From positions 4,829,632 to 4,893,631 of the forward strand of contig NC_054875.1 of assembly GCF_018320785.1 (NCBI RefSeq): a DNA stretch of 64,000 bases, written 5' to 3'. How positions within the stretch are numbered: the stretch's first letter is position 1; every line of letters starts with the position of its first letter. Origin of the DNA: Cheilinus undulatus (Eukaryota > Chordata > Actinopteri > Labriformes > Labridae). This document shows positions 1 to 12,800 of this stretch, piece by piece. A program made the position numbers and the translations under genes. Under the pieces are notes generated by a model. The model was given only the letters and a program-made list of their open reading frames with translations. It was not told the DNA's origin and did not search any database.

Positions 1-410
1 TAGGTTAATGTAGTATTATGGCTAAAATCATTTGACTGCAATCAGAAATGGTTATAGTGTCATCATCTGATACCTGAACTTTCATTTTGTAGCCTATATT
101 GTGGCCCGTCCATTTAAGGTGATAGGTGGCTTTAGAAATAACTTGATGCCTTTAAGTATAACCTGATCAATCGTTACACTTACTCTAAATGTTCATATTT
201 TGAAAGAAAGCTTTTTCTAATTGACCTCCACATTATAGGACGTCTTTTATCAACCACTGCAGGTCACCGCCAGATACATGTCATCTTAAGACACTTCCAT
301 GTTCATTTCTTGATTGAGTGGCAAGAGACATTTCAAGACTTTTAAATGCTAATCTTTGACTTCCCTATGTAACTAGATATAAACTTGCGTGTACCATGTT
401 CATGTTTTAG
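1..410 (+). other. 3' part of intron 1 of keratin copy A
   Basis: This non-coding stretch ends in a TTTTAG acceptor directly before the coil-1A codons at 411. It aligns base for base, with few changes, to 16579-16987, the end of intron 1 of keratin copy B. The first exon of copy A (head domain and helix-initiation start) is therefore expected about 2 kb left of the window edge. Confidence 0.85.
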
Positions 411-2528
411 GTGCGCTTCCTGGAGCAGCAGAACAAAATGCTGGAAACCAAGTGGAGCCTGCTGCAGGATCAGACCACCACCCGCTCCAACATCGATGGC
501 ATGTTTGAGGCTTACATCGCCAACCTCCGCAGACAGCTCGACGGGCTCGGCAATGAGAAGGTGAAGCTTGAGGCAGAGCTGAGGAACATGCAGGGATTGG
601 TAGAGGACTTCAAGAACAAGTGAGTTGATACCAAAATGACCTTCATTCATCTATGCACAAAGCTTTTCTCATCAGCTAACTAAGTCCATGTTTGTGTCAG
701 ATATGAGGATGAAATCAACAAACGTGCTGCTGTGGAGAATGAGTTTGTGCTTCTTAAGAAGGTGAGAGTAAATCTGCAGTGACAGGTGTTAAAACTACAA
801 GGTTAACTGATATAATACTTTACATTTGGGCCGTCACCAATGCAATCTGAATCTCTGCTGGCAGGATGTTGACGGCGCCTACATGAACAAGGTTGAGCTG
901 GAAGCCAAGGTTGACGCCCTTCAGGATGAGATCAACTTCCTCAGAGCTGTCTATGAAGCAGTACGAAAAATTCAAATTCTTTTACTCAATATTTTGTTTA
1001 TATACTCCATTTTGTTCAAAAGAAGAGAAAGATAACTGGCTCTGATGGTATGAATAAAGGGAAAAAGTACGCTTTCCTTTAAAAGCTCACTTTGAAAAGT
1101 GATAAATCTCTTGTGTAGGAACTGCGTGAGCTCCAAGGACAGATCAAGGACACTACAGTCATTGTTGAGATGAACAACAGCCGTAACCTGGACATGGACC
1201 AAATTGTGGCTGAAGTCAAGGCTCAGTACGATGAAATCGCCCAACGCAACCGTGCTGATGCTGAGTGTTGGTACGAGCAAAAGGTAGGAAGTGAGAGACA
1301 TTAGTCTCACCCATTTCTAAACATAAAATACAATACCTGCCCTGTCAGTGAACATTTGAATCTTTAACAACTGTTATTCCAAACCTTTTTACTTTAGTTC
1401 CAGGAGATGCAGGCTTCTGCAGGCCAGGCTGGAGATGATCTTCGCAACACCAAGACTGAGATCGCTGAGCTGAACCGTATGATCAGCCGCATCCAGAACG
1501 AGATCGAGGCAGTCAAGGGACAGGTGGGCCCTGATTAACAGCTTACATAAAGATCACTTCTATACAGCTCTGGACCTATGAGCTATTTAGAAAAAAATCC
1601 AAACATAATAAATCCCTCTAAAAGCATAGAGATACCATATCTGAAGCTTCTCCATATTATCCAATTTTTCAGCGTGTCAATCTGGAGGCCCAGATTGCCG
1701 AGGCTGAGGAGCGTGGAGAGCTGGCAGTCAAGGACGCTAAGCTACGCATCAAGGAACTGGAGGAGGCCCTGCAGAGAGCCAAACAGGACATGGCCCGCCA
1801 GGTCCGCGAGTACCAGGAGCTCATGAACGTCAAGCTGGCTCTGGATATTGAGATCGCCACCTACAGGAAACTGCTGGAGGGAGAGGAGGACAGGTACTGA
1901 AAAAAATCTAAAACATTTTAGGCTAACGAGAAATTAAATCATCGGATGCCTGACTTTGAGAAGGAAGCAACTTCAACAGCTGTGAGTGCTGATTTGTGTA
2001 TTTCTTTTCAGAATTGCAACTGGTGGTGGACCATGCAACATCATCGTGCAGCAGACAAGCAGCAGTACGTATAAACAAATATTGTTAAAATTCAAGTCAT
2101 TTAAGTCAACTTGCAGGTTTTCAAGTTAAACTATTAAGCACTGAGAATAAGAACACTACTATGAAGCAGAATGATTGCTTGATACTTAACTGAATAAGCA
2201 TGACATTACAGAGAATGATTACATTTGATTTTCTAAAAACACAGGCGTCAGTGCTGGTGGCGGCGGCGGTGGCGGCGGCATGGGCGGTGGCTTTGGCGCC
2301 GGCTATGGCATTGGCTATGGTGCCGGCATGGGCGGCGGCTATGGTGCCGGCATGGGCGGCGGCTATGGTGCCGGCATGGGCGGCAGCATTGGCAGCAGCG
2401 GCATCATCAGCAGCGGCGGCGGCATTGGCATCATCAGCGGCGGCGGCGGCATCATCGGTGGAGGTGGAGGTGGCAATATGTCATATTCACAAAAAACCTC
2501 AAGCAGCATCGTCCGCCGTGTGGTTTAA
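411..2528 (+). CDS. Type II keratin, copy A (exons 2-9; 5' end outside window)
   Basis: Type II (basic) keratins pair with type I keratins to form the epithelial intermediate-filament network in the cytoplasm. Exons read here: 411-619, 701-761, 865-960, 1119-1283, 1398-1523, 1673-1893, 2012-2064, 2245-2528 (stop TAA). The lengths 209/61/96/165/126/221 are the conserved type II rod pattern. The product begins VRFLEQQNK (coil 1A), runs through coils 1B and 2 and ends the rod with the helix-termination motif [19 protein letters not shown] and LLEGEE. The tail is about 110 residues, rich in Gly with repeated GMGGGYGA, then Ser/Ile, and ends RRVV. 404 codons lie in the window. All frames join cleanly and no break is seen. 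It differs from copy B at only 13 positions across exons 2-8. Which fish keratin orthologue it is cannot be decided here, so no symbol is given. Confidence 0.95.
2325..2387 (+). repeat. 24-base coding minisatellite in keratin A tail
   Basis: The unit GGCATGGGCGGCGGCTATGG plus TGCC is repeated twice in full (2325-2348, 2349-2372) and a third time in part. It encodes GMGGGYGA. Copy B lacks this array and carries a different 12-base array, so tail length evolves by local repeat change. Confidence 0.9.
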
Positions 2529-3294
2529 CTGAACCAGCTGTTTTTCCTCTCTTCACTCTTCCTTCATTGCATTCTCCACCTCTTGTCCCTCTTCTCCACT
2601 CATAAGAGCCAAAGTTAACCCCTCCACCTCTGATCTTACAGCAGACTCAGGAACATTTTGCATTCAACCTTTAACAGCTGGCTGATTAGTGTAATGACAG
2701 CTTTTCTGGCATTTACCTCCTGTGTTGCTCCTCCTCTTTGGTACCACAGAGAGAGAGATAACATCAAAAAAGCAGAGGCAGAGCGATTATTACACCATAA
2801 AAAGAACAGCAGAGATGTGAGTCGGTCCTCTCTTCTTTGGATCAGTCAGCCTGGCTGTCTTTTAGTTGCTGGATGTGCTATCAAGCAGACAAGAGGATAC
2901 TTGTAGTGTCACGACAGAAAATCTTTACAAAGCAACGGTGATTGCACAAAAAATGACAATAGCAACTCCAAGATTTGAGCAGGGAAAAGTAACATCTGCA
3001 GTCAGCATACACCTGTCCAACCTCTGACCCCTTCCTTTCTTCAATGTCTCCTCTGTTGTCTCACATCTGTCAACATGTTGTGCATTGTTACATCATCAAA
3101 AGCAGCCACACTCATATTCACGTCAGGATCCTCTTTTTCTTCTCCTGTTCTGAGAGAAAATGGGCTCTCCACTACAGCATATCAGCGGTGTCTTCATCCT
3201 GCTTTACACCACTAAATAAAAAGAAACCATGGTTAAGGCTGACTGGAAAAAACAGATTTATCTTGAATTTGTACCACCAAATGCCTGGAATAAA
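2529..3294 (+). other. 3' untranslated region of keratin A with poly(A) signals
   Basis: The region downstream of the stop is closely matched in copy B (19093-19854). Candidate AATAAA signals lie at 3215-3220 and 3289-3294; the second is conserved in copy B at 19849-19854. Similarity continues past the signals to about 3540. Confidence 0.65.
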
Positions 3295-3540
3295 TCTGAT
3301 TTCACACTAGTTTTGGCAGTTCAGTTTCTTCTTTGAAGTGTTTGTTGTACGGCACCTTCTGACAAACAATTTTGGGCTCACAACTGCAGGCTTGCTAAGC
3401 TGCTTGGTAATGTTTTCATGGAAATGTTCGAACAATCCCTAAACTAGTAGCACTATTTACAAAGAAAATAACTCTGAGATTCACCATTATTTTGAAAACG
3501 AATATCACAATTTTAACATTTTAATGACACTAATTGAAAA

Positions 3541-3560
3541 CCTAACCCTAACCCTAATCC
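3541..3560 (+). repeat. Short interstitial telomere-like repeat
   Basis: About three tandem CCTAAC/CCCTAA units occur at the point where similarity to copy B fades. The run is too short to call a telomere relic with certainty. Confidence 0.5.
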
Positions 3561-3819
3561 AAACACCAAGTAGTGTGAAAACTGCAGACCCTTGCATCAG
3601 TTTCTGAATAAAGCATAAGATACTTGTGCCCTATGAAGAGGATCAGCGCTCAGTGAAGATATCCCTAATCCATCACTATCTGCCTCCACAAGTCAACCAT
3701 GCAGACCGATGGGTAGTAAGAAACCTGCACTTTACCAGGGTTGTCAAGTGGGAACCCTCCTTCATCAGTGTTTCATCCAGTTAGTCCCAGGACACCTCCA
3801 GAGGGCTACAGAGTGATCT

Positions 3820-4060
3820 CCAGTATCCCAGAGTCACCCCCTCGATGCCAGCTCTCACCACCCACCACGCCAGCATGGAGACATCATCTTACCTATCGTA
3901 CCACATGGCCCACACAGCCTCAACAGCATGCCGTCTTCAACAGACCCAGGCTCCGTACATACAAGCTCCAGGTAGTGACAATGCCGATACTACCTTCCTT
4001 AACACCACTCATGATTACATTGAAACAGTTATGGGGAAAGGGAAAAATGAGACAGATTAG
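3820..4060 (+). repeat. Keratin-linked spacer block, copy 1
   Basis: A Pro/Ser/His-codon-rich, exon-like block containing the string ACAGACCCAGGCTCC and then a CAGGTAGTGAC donor-like site. Related blocks lie at 9885-10125 and 20660-20880. Copy 1 has one C fewer in the C run near 3838 than copy 3, so the reading frames differ between copies. No protein family was recognised. Confidence 0.7.
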
Positions 4061-4140
4061 AGAGAGCAAGAGAGAGAGAGGGAGCCAGCTTAGCAATATG
4101 GTGGGGGAGGCAGAGCTAAGGGTGAGGTACCCTGTCGTGG

Positions 4141-5020
4141 GCTAACACACACACTGGCCTGGCATGGCGTTGTGCCCCCATTTACTCCCTCATTTTTATG
4201 AGGGAAGAGAGAGAAGAGGGCGGGTTAAGCAAAACTAACGGTTACTCCTTCTCATGCAAATCCACTGACTGGCCTGAGCTTCCGTCCTCCCACAAAACCG
4301 TCAGCTCTATAAAATAAACTACACGCTGACTGGCAGACCATAGGACTATGTCAGGTTAAGATTGGTGCAAACTATCTTCTGTGGCACAACAAGTTTCCCT
4401 CCTAAATCTACCTGCATCTTCCAGTCCTTAGCATCCATTGACTGGCCTAGCTGGTGCCTTCCTAAAAACCTGCCTCCCTTACCCTTCTCGGACAAACTGA
4501 ACCGTCCTCGTCCCCTGATTATGTCCAGCATTCACCTGTCCCCTTCTGTTTTCAATTCCTGCTGCTAGACTTTTCAAAACCCTGTCATGTCTCCATTTAT
4601 CTACCTTGTGACAGACTGATCTCACATCCTGTCAAAATGTGCCTCAAGGTTGCTCTCGGAGCACAGAGGACATGATGGGTCCAAGTCAACCCAGCGCTTT
4701 AACTTCTGGGGTGATGGTAGGACATCATAGGTAGACCCTAGCAGGAATTTGTTTTTTATATTGACATAATTTTATATTGACAAATGATATTTTCTAGGGC
4801 CTGACCAATTGATTGACCCACCAATGTAATCAGCCGATTATAGCCTCTCAGAACTAACTGTTAACCAGCCAAAAGTTGTCAGACAGACACCAAAGTTAAC
4901 ACTTGTTTCTTCACTAATCAAGAGCAGGAGACAGGAGTTTACTTACACATGATGTCTGTGTTCTGTCATTTTTTTCCAATAGAGGGGACTCAGACTCCCT
5001 TCAAGCACCACGCTCTATTT
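4141..5020. other. Intergenic, no gene recognised
   Basis: No keratin exon, transposase or reverse-transcriptase motif was seen on either strand. A GA-rich run is present near 4063-4082, and a TATAAAATAAA string at about 4309, which alone is not evidence for a promoter. Confidence 0.5.
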
Positions 5021-5059
5021 AGGGTAAGCGTACCCATTAAGCCCAAGCACCATTTGTGT

Positions 5060-5910
5060 CAAAGGTTTCAGGAAAAACTCAAAATGGAGGACCCAAATGC
5101 AGATAAAACAAAACTGGTTTAATTAACAAACAAAAGAACTACTACAACTAAAACACTGGAATCAAAATCAAAGAAACAAAACAAAATCCACAGGAGCACG
5201 AGGGAAGCACGAGGAGTAACTGACACGAGGAAGACATCAACAATGAACCGACACAGACACAGGGAGACAGAGAGCTTAAATGCACAGGGAGTGATTAACA
5301 ACGGAGGACAGGTGTGGACAATCAGACACAGGTGGAACTGGTGAAGGTAATCACAGTGGAGGGAAACTCAGGCAGGAAGCAAAACTAGAATCACACACAA
5401 GGGAAGGCAAACTACAAAGTAAAACAGGAAACATGGAACCTAACACAAGAAGCACACGAGGACTGAATGACAAGACTAAACACTAGAAGCTGAACAAAGG
5501 AAACACAGGAGGATACAAAGAACCAAACACAAGGAGGGAAACTAAAACACAGGGAGTAAATCTAAAACATGGAATAACTAAACAAGAAGCACAGGGAATA
5601 AACTACACAAGAAACAAAGGGAGTAAAACTAAACATGAGACAAAGGAATTAACTAAACATGAAACACAGGGAATGTAAAACTAACATGAAGCAGGGAATT
5701 ACTAAACATGAAACATGAGGAGTAAAACTAGACATGAAATGCAGAGAATACTAGACATGAAGCACATAAAACACAGAAACACAAGGGCTAAAGAAAACTC
5801 CTTATAAACTCAAAACCTAATACAAGGTCAAACTAGAAATCACAGAATTCACAAAGGATAACCATAGGAAAACTCAGAAACATAATAAATCAAAACCTGG
5901 ATCATGACAA
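5060..5910 (-). repeat. Interspersed repeat with degenerate ~25-base minisatellite
   Basis: About 5560-5770 holds degenerate tandem units around the theme AACATGAAACACAGGGAGTA. The flanks (GGACCCAAATGCAGA near 5090; GGATCATGACAA near 5900) have the look of the ends of a dispersed fish repeat read on the - strand. The class is not established. The segment codes for nothing recognisable. Confidence 0.5.
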
Positions 5911-6799
5911 TTTGAGCCCATTTGCAACTTTGAAGTCAATAAAAAAAGAGGGGCCTGTCTAATGCTTTACATTATTTTGCCCAATCACACAATTTCTTAA
6001 TTATTTGTCAGTTTTTGTTTGGCACCAATCACATTTGTCGATACTGAATAAGGCTGGCCTACATTGTGCCGTCTCAAGGAGGCTAAGATAAAGTCGCCTC
6101 AAAACTTTGGTGTTTTGGGACCCCTCAGAAAGAACCTCTTTTCAACTGTTTTCAGCCACTGACTTGTTAAGTACAGTCATATTATGTAATTTGACAGATT
6201 ATTGATTTGTTTTTTGTGCATAAACAAGTAGTTTTTTGTCATTTCTTACCATTTAGTTTTATGTGAAAAGATTCAAATTAAGACACAAAAAAAGGGTTTG
6301 GGTGGGTGAAATATTTTCAAAAAATGTCTTTTTTCCAAGGTGGGCTTAAATGGTACAGTGACCCACAAAAACAGCTAGTGTAAGCTAACTTTGAACAAGA
6401 ATTCCTTGATAATTCAGAAAGTTTGGCAAAAGAGGGATGACTGCGATGGCAAATTTTACAGCCTATTTAGGCTACAGGCATTTCTTTACACATTTGTTTC
6501 ATTATGGTGAGAACATATCTTATTTCCCTGGTTTTCACTGGAAATTTTGAGGTTTGATAGCTTTTCACTGTAATCCTGTGTTGGATATTGTTATACCTCG
6601 CTAACTTCATTCACACGAGTACATAACAGATCACACACTGCCCAGAAGAATTGTTATGTCAGTTAATTTTGCATAATAATTTGTTTACAGTGAGAAAAAT
6701 GCCAACAAAAAGGAAGAATTACAGCAACTGTCCTAAAATCATCATTGTTACAAGCCAAACATTAAATCCAAGTTCAATAAGATGTTGATGCACTGTTAA

Positions 6800-7170
6800 C
6801 CAGGGCGTGCCTCAAGGCTCTGTTCTTGGACCTTTCCTTTTCACCATCTACATGCTTCCCCTAGGACAGATTATTCACAAACACGGTCTCAGCTTCCACT
6901 CTTATGCAGATGACACCCAACTCTATCTCAGCACCAAACCATCCACTCAGCTCCCTCCCCACTCCCTGGTAAACTACCTCTATGACATCAAAGCCTGGAT
7001 GACCTCTAACCAACTCAAACTCAACAGCAATAAAACAGAGCTCATGGTGGTGGCCCCCAAAGCGCTGCTGCAGAAGGTTGGAGATCTCATGCTCTATGTG
7101 GACGGGACCTCCATCCGTCCGTCCTCCGAGGTCCGAAACCTGGGCATCACCCTGGTCTCCACCCTCTCGT
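6800..7170 (+). pseudogene. Non-LTR retrotransposon reverse-transcriptase fragment
   Basis: The translation from about 6803 contains [11 protein letters not shown], then [10 protein letters not shown] with the catalytic YADD box, then LKLNSNKTE and EVRNLGI. These are the palm and thumb motifs, in order, of reverse transcriptase from L2/CR1/Rex-like LINEs. Both ends are missing: the frame begins abruptly at the VPQGSV motif and stops at 7172 beside the right inverted repeat. It is a truncated, non-autonomous remnant of about 120 codons against the 800-1000 codons expected for such an ORF. Confidence 0.85.
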
Positions 7171-7210
7171 GAACTTAGATTTTGGGGGGCTTAATGGGTA
7201 CACTTACCCT

Positions 7211-9315
7211 ACCTCCTTACAGAGTACAGAGTGACTATAACTCAGAGCAGCTTGAGCAAATTTGTTGACGAGAACGGTTTGCCTCAATAGTGAATTTATA
7301 ACTAGTTTTTGAACTAGTTAAGAAGTCCATAAGTTTCCTGTATCATTTCAACCTGCTTGGCCATGAGTCATGACTGTGCCGGTCAAGCTTATCTGTATAT
7401 AGGGCTGGGTATTACCACTGATTGGTCTGTCCCGATTCAGATCCCGATTCAATTCGATTCCTGTATTGATTCCATATCGATTCATGTAGTGTTATTTTAG
7501 CTGAAAACCTGTTTTGCTTCAACATTTAAGATGTTCTCAGAGAACTAAAGTTGGAAATAGGTCAAAGACTGTTCCAACCCTCCCAAAAAATAAAAATATA
7601 AGAGTTTGAATGAAAAATTGAACCTGAACTAGTTGTATTTACATTACTATTTTACCTCTGTGTGGCACAGCTTCCATGTAGCCTTTCTTCTTTCCAGCAT
7701 GCATCTGTCTTTGTAGTTTTTAAATCTAAATTGCAGCCTGATATCCTCTTCAGTTTGGCTGTGCCAACAGTGGAGCACAGCTGCTCCTATGTGTTTAAGG
7801 CAGAGATACAGTCCTTAACAAATTTATTAGACCACCTGTCATATTTGTCTCAAAGACCATCCAGCATCATGAAGTGCTTTAATGCAGACGCTTTCATTTT
7901 CAGTGAGGTCTCGATGTTTGACTATTCTGAACAGGAATGAGGGATTTCAAACTGAATTCACCCAAATTTGAGCCGGCTCACTGGGCTTCTCTGAGAAGTC
8001 AGAAATTAATCAGGCATAACATTCAACCACTAAAACTCATTTTTCTGTTCAGGGGTGCAAGTAAATAACTATAATTTGACATACTAATCAAGAAATACTA
8101 CTGTGCTTTACTGTTTTTTCAGTTTTTTTTGTAAATCAGTACATTTGAAAATTCATGGACAACAATAATAATTATATTTTAGCATAAAAAATATAATTTG
8201 GGTTAAAGAGCTTCTACATATTGGTGTATTAACCATTGCAGGAACATAAAAAATGATTTTGGTAATTACCACTGCTGTTAATTTAGGGCAGCTGTGGCAT
8301 AAACCTTACTTTGGTCAGGGTTAGGGTGGTCTAACACATTTGTGAAGCACTATAAGTCTCTTATTGCAAGTCTAAGTTGAAAGTCTTGTTGCTAAATGGA
8401 TTATAATAAAACAATAAGCAAATTTGATATAGTGTTTTTACTTAGATTGAGTAAATCCATGATGCATAATTACACTTAAGCTTATAATGTTTACACTGTG
8501 GAAGAAGTAGTAAAAGTCACCAAAACAGGTTCTAACACTGATTTTAAAACTACAAGTTTTCACATATAGTGCATCTATTGTGGTGCTCTAATGATCATCT
8601 GCTGTAAACTGTTGTTTATCCATCCTTTCATCATACTGTTACCACCCAGCTCATGGGGGGAAAGGGAAGTAACAAAAAAACAGATTTTTTGGTTTATGGA
8701 AAGTTAACAAGTCAATAACAAATTAGAGCTAAAGAGAGTCTAACTAGAGTTGTGCTACCTTACCTCAGTGAAACAAAATGGAAAGAAAGCCTAACTACTC
8801 TCTCTAACCAAACCAAAATACAAGTGAACCAGCACAAACAGTAACTCCAACAAGGCAACGGTGCTGAGATGAATGTGTGTGCTCCTAAAGATAACTAAAT
8901 TCCTGACCCAGACTAAATGAATACAGGTGCCTCCTCAAGATACTGCAAGTTCTGGAAAGAACAAAGTTAACACTAAACAAAGCTGAATCAAATGAAGCTA
9001 GGCCTAGACTGAAGGGTGACAAAGCTTTTGTGGCTGCAGGTTTTCAGGTGCTTCTCTCTGATTGGTTGATTGACTGAGCAGGGCTGCACACCAGTCAGGC
9101 TTGTTAGCTGGCTGCACAGTTGAAGGAGATTCAGCCTATTATTTTTATAAACACGCACTTGGAATCCCGGTTTATAATGCTCCTTAAAACTGTAATGAAC
9201 CTCCCGCCACCAGAGGCCACTGTAGCTTCAGTTAATAGCCACAGCCTTCCTGTCTGAGTTTTCCCACAGCACTTCACCAGATGTAAATATGAGAAGCTCA
9301 GCAGGAAGCTTAAAC
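7211..9315. other. Intergenic, no gene; MITE-like fragment near 7400-7490
   Basis: Around 7400-7490 the text TAGGGCTGGGTATTACC followed by repeated GATTC/CGATTC motifs resembles one end of a common fish miniature element. No matching opposite end was found. The rest is AT-rich with no supported feature. Confidence 0.4.
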
Positions 9316-9615
9316 CAGTGGTTCCCAAAGTGGGGGTAACGGGATGCTTTCCATAAAAAAAAAGTTTCATATGATTTAGAATCATATATTTTTTCCATTA
9401 TTTTAAAAAATATTGTTAAAATGAAAATCTAAATGTAGTTATCAAGTGATATTTGTGGCTAAATGACAGCAGAAGTTTTAAAAACTACCTAAAACACAAG
9501 TTTGTACATGATGTACAATATTGTGCACTTTATCCCCCTCAAGGGAAGATGGGGGTCCCAAATCTCTTACACAGTTTTTTTGGGTGTCACAGGCTTAAAA
9601 GTTTGGGAACCCCTG
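9316..9615. mobile_element. hAT-like MITE, 300 bases
   Basis: Starts CAGTGGTTCCCAAA and ends TTTGGGAACCCCTG: inverted repeats of 14 bases with one mismatch, of the type used by hAT elements. The flanking octamers (GCTTAAAC and CACTAGAC) agree at only 4 of 8 positions, so the target duplication is decayed or the ends are slightly misplaced. Confidence 0.65.
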
Positions 9616-9619
9616 CACT

Positions 9620-9760
9620 AGACAACTCAGCCAGGTTGTCAGATCACTGCAGACCACACACCTGCCAACTTGCCAACGACCTTGGGTGATCACGTCATCA
9701 GAAAAATAAACAAACATGGACGTCTGTCCATACCCTCTTATTTCACTCCAAACTTTATAG
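9620..9760 (+). repeat. Dispersed repeat shared with 35590-35735
   Basis: Both places read roughly: ACAACTCAGCCAG, GTCAGATCACTG, CACCTGCCAA, a GATCACGT/GACCACGT box, then AGAATAAA and a GTCT-rich end. Same orientation. Class unknown. Confidence 0.55.
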
Positions 9761-9884
9761 TTTAAGGAATGATGATGAATTAAAGCAGGTAGGTCTGCTG
9801 GTTCAGCCTAAAACTCCACTAAAGTATTTGTTCATACAGCCATTATTTACAGCTGATATAGGCAGATTTTTTACTGAACAGGAA

Positions 9885-12800
9885 ACTCCAGCATTCCAGA
9901 GCCAACCCCCTCCATGTCTGCTCTCACACCCACCATACCAGCACAGAGACATCATTACCTTACCTCCCTTACTGCATGGCCCACAGAGCCTAGACAGCAT
10001 GCCAACAGACCCAGGCTCCAAATATGCAAACTCCAGGTAACGACAAAGTAGATACTAGCTTCCCAAACACCACCCATAATTAGTCAGACAATCATTCCTC
10101 CTACAATCTTTACACATAAAACTGAAATTATCCATGGTCTCACGATAGAGTGAAAGTTTTCCAGTGAGATGAGTTCAGACAGTCTCAAATCAGTCTGGAG
10201 AGTATTTGTGCAGAGGGGGCAGAAAAACTGAACGCTCTTTTCCCCTGTTCAGTACTGACACGAGAAACAAGCAGGTGGAAAATATCACAAGAACACAAGG
10301 CGTAGTGGCTTTTAGTTCTTTAAAGAAGAGTACATAAATAAGAAGGAACTAAGCCAAGAAGAGCCTTGTTAATTAGAGTCAGCCAGTGAGTGTACCTGTG
10401 AGCACTCAGAGAAGGACAGCCAGATTTGGCAGAGTTCACTGTGATGCGTGAGGTGACTACAACCAGTGACAAACCTCAGAGCACAGTGATAGACATAATC
10501 AAGGATTGTAGATGTTTGGCCGAGGCAGTCATGTACAGAATATCACCATAATCAAGCAAAGGTAGAAAAGCTGCAGATATACGATATTTAAGCAGGAGTT
10601 GTTTCCATAACAGAAACCTATTTTCACCCTGAGTTTGTGTTTTGAAAGAAAGCCTACGATCAAAAAGAAAACCCAAATTTTCATAGTTAGCAGCTAGCTC
10701 AATGGGCACACCTCGTGAAGTTCAGACAGAAAGGATGCTCCCTGGTAACTCACCTGAATTAGAAAACATCATGAGTTTGGTTTGGTCTGCATTAAAAACC
10801 GACGAGACTAAACAACATTAAAGCAGACCAAAAAAACTCAAAAGCCTGCATAATCAAAGATAACCAACAATAAAAATTGGTTTCATCTGCATAAGAATGA
10901 TATGAGGCATTTGACAACTATACACGTTACTAATATAAATGGAAAATGGAATAGGTCATAAGACCGAACCTTGGGGCACACCTTTGGAGACCTCCAGAAA
11001 AGACAAAGTGGAACCACCCATCTGAATGCATTGGGTTCTCTCAGACGGGTATTTAGCAAACCACAATGCTGTATATTTTGATAAGCCAATCAGGTGAAGC
11101 ATGTTCATCAGTAAACTGTGATCTACTGTGACAAAAGCTTTTGATAAACCAATGTAAAGTGCAAAAACAGTATTTCATAGAATCCAAGGCATCAATAAAA
11201 CATTTAAAACCCGAGTAGCTGTAATTGTGCTATGTTGCTTCTCAAAACCAGATTGAAAAGGTGATAAAATGTTATTTGTGTCAAGAAAATCCTTCAGTTG
11301 ATCACTGACAATTCCTTCAAATGCTTTAGCATTGTGCTGCTCTTAGACGTCTCTGACGTTTGGTAATTTGCTCAAATATAGAAACACCGCACTCCTGATG
11401 TCACTTAAGTCCATGAGGGTTCAGTGCTTACAGACCAGGGTGGAGATTAGGACAAAACTACTGACTCCTGTAAAATCTAACATCTTTTAACCAGTAGTGC
11501 TGCCGCCCCCTGCTGGCGTTTAAAAAAATAAAGCAGGCATACTGTTCACTTCTGAAATCCAGAAACAGTTATCTTCTACATGGTATGGTCTATTAACTGG
11601 AACAGTGTATGATTCTTAGTAGAATAAACACCTGATTTTTTAACAAGTTAACCACTTAACTGGCCCATTATTGGGACTGATATTTGTCATTTAGCTAATG
11701 ATCTGTATCAGTGTTTTATTTTAAAGATCACTGATAAAAACTAATTCTCTAAAAACTCTGCTACTTTGTTCTGAAAGTGGTGAACATATTAACTGTACTT
11801 GATTTCTGGCTTTAGATATAAGGGCTTCTAAATTGGTGACACCACCCTTCACCCAAGGTTAAAGCCCATATTTGCTGCAATAACTGGGGCCCCTGAATGA
11901 CAAATGATGTGTGATTTTGCTGAAATTCTGCTGCATCGGCTTTTACGCCAATACTGCATCAACGTCCTTATTATCTCCCATAAAACCTGAACACACAGAA
12001 GACAGTAAAATAAGCAACTGAGCATTTATCAACCTGTTCAGCTTGAGTTCACACATTTTCAGGTCAGTGTGGACTCAGTAAATCTGGGTGTGTTGAGGAA
12101 TTATTGGACCATTCAAGTGTAGTTCCTATTCAGACAGTTAGGTAAAGGACTGCAGATTTATAGTTTTCCATTAAGACTAAGTATGGCATTGTGATAAACA
12201 ATATTGGATTTTTGCAGCTATCCAATATTTACAAAATCCATTTAGCTGACACTGTTACTGATAGATGATTAAATGTAGTTCAGACCTAAAATTTCAGTCA
12301 TTAAAACACACTTTGAAGTGTAAGGAATAATGATGAAAAAGAATAAAACTTCTTCGTTTGTGAAGCCAATATTCATAGCTGATATAGGCAGAAATTTATA
12401 GTCATAATGTCAGCTGTGATTACCAGCAGAAATGTTCACATCTGTCAATACCATGATCATACTGTTAATATTGTGTTAGTAGGGCATCAAAAATATATTT
12501 TACCTCACACTCCACTTCTACCAATCCCTGAAGGCTACATTTAAATGCTTGTTTGGAGTATAATGGGCATTGTCGCTTAAACTGGAACATACACACACAG
12601 AGTGTGTTCTTAAGCTTAAAAATAAGTTTACTCTAAAGAGCAGAAAGTTTTCATTTGACACTGATCCAGTGGAAGAGACAACAAGCACTTAAACACAGAT
12701 GCAGAAATGTGAGTAATTTTTTGATGGCTTTGTTTGCTTTTAAAGGTCAAATAAAGGAATCACAATTTATCAGACTGTTTTACTTTCCATATAAAGATTA

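Larger units (their letters stand above)
1..3540 (+). repeat. Left copy of the keratin tandem duplication
   Basis: It aligns over its whole length to 16579-20072 in the same orientation. Exons, introns and 3' region are all included, with an offset of about 16.57 kb. Similarity is very high to about 3310 and fades by 3540. The left boundary lies outside the window. Confidence 0.92.
5021..7210. mobile_element. 2.2 kb segment bounded by 24-base inverted repeats
   Basis: 5021-5044 (AGGGTAAGCG then TACCCATTAAGCCC) is the reverse complement of 7187-7210 with one mismatch (23/24). This is the signature of a DNA transposon or a composite of one. No clear target duplication was seen directly outside the repeats, so the true ends may lie slightly further out. 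Inside are a minisatellite-bearing repeat and a reverse-transcriptase fragment, neither typical of a DNA-transposon interior, so nested insertions are likely. Confidence 0.6.

Noticed and set aside
2200-2532. Alanine/valine-rich frame over the keratin tail (also 18776-19096 and 14532-14771)
   Set aside because: It is an alternative-frame reading of Gly codons in the keratin head and tail exons. The true frame joins in phase with the rod exons.
2658-2906. 82-codon frame conserved at 19221-19469
   Set aside because: It lies in the 3' untranslated region of both keratin copies. Conservation follows from the recent duplication, and no splice or start context supports translation.
3541-3560. Telomere or chromosome-fusion point
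   Set aside because: Only about three CCCTAA-like units are present, with ordinary sequence on both sides.
4309-4325. TATAAAATAAA as promoter of a missing keratin gene
   Set aside because: No similarity to the keratin B promoter and no exon 1 downstream was seen.
5400-5800. CRISPR-like array
   Set aside because: The units are degenerate, contiguous and without unique spacers of constant length, in an animal genome; it is a minisatellite.
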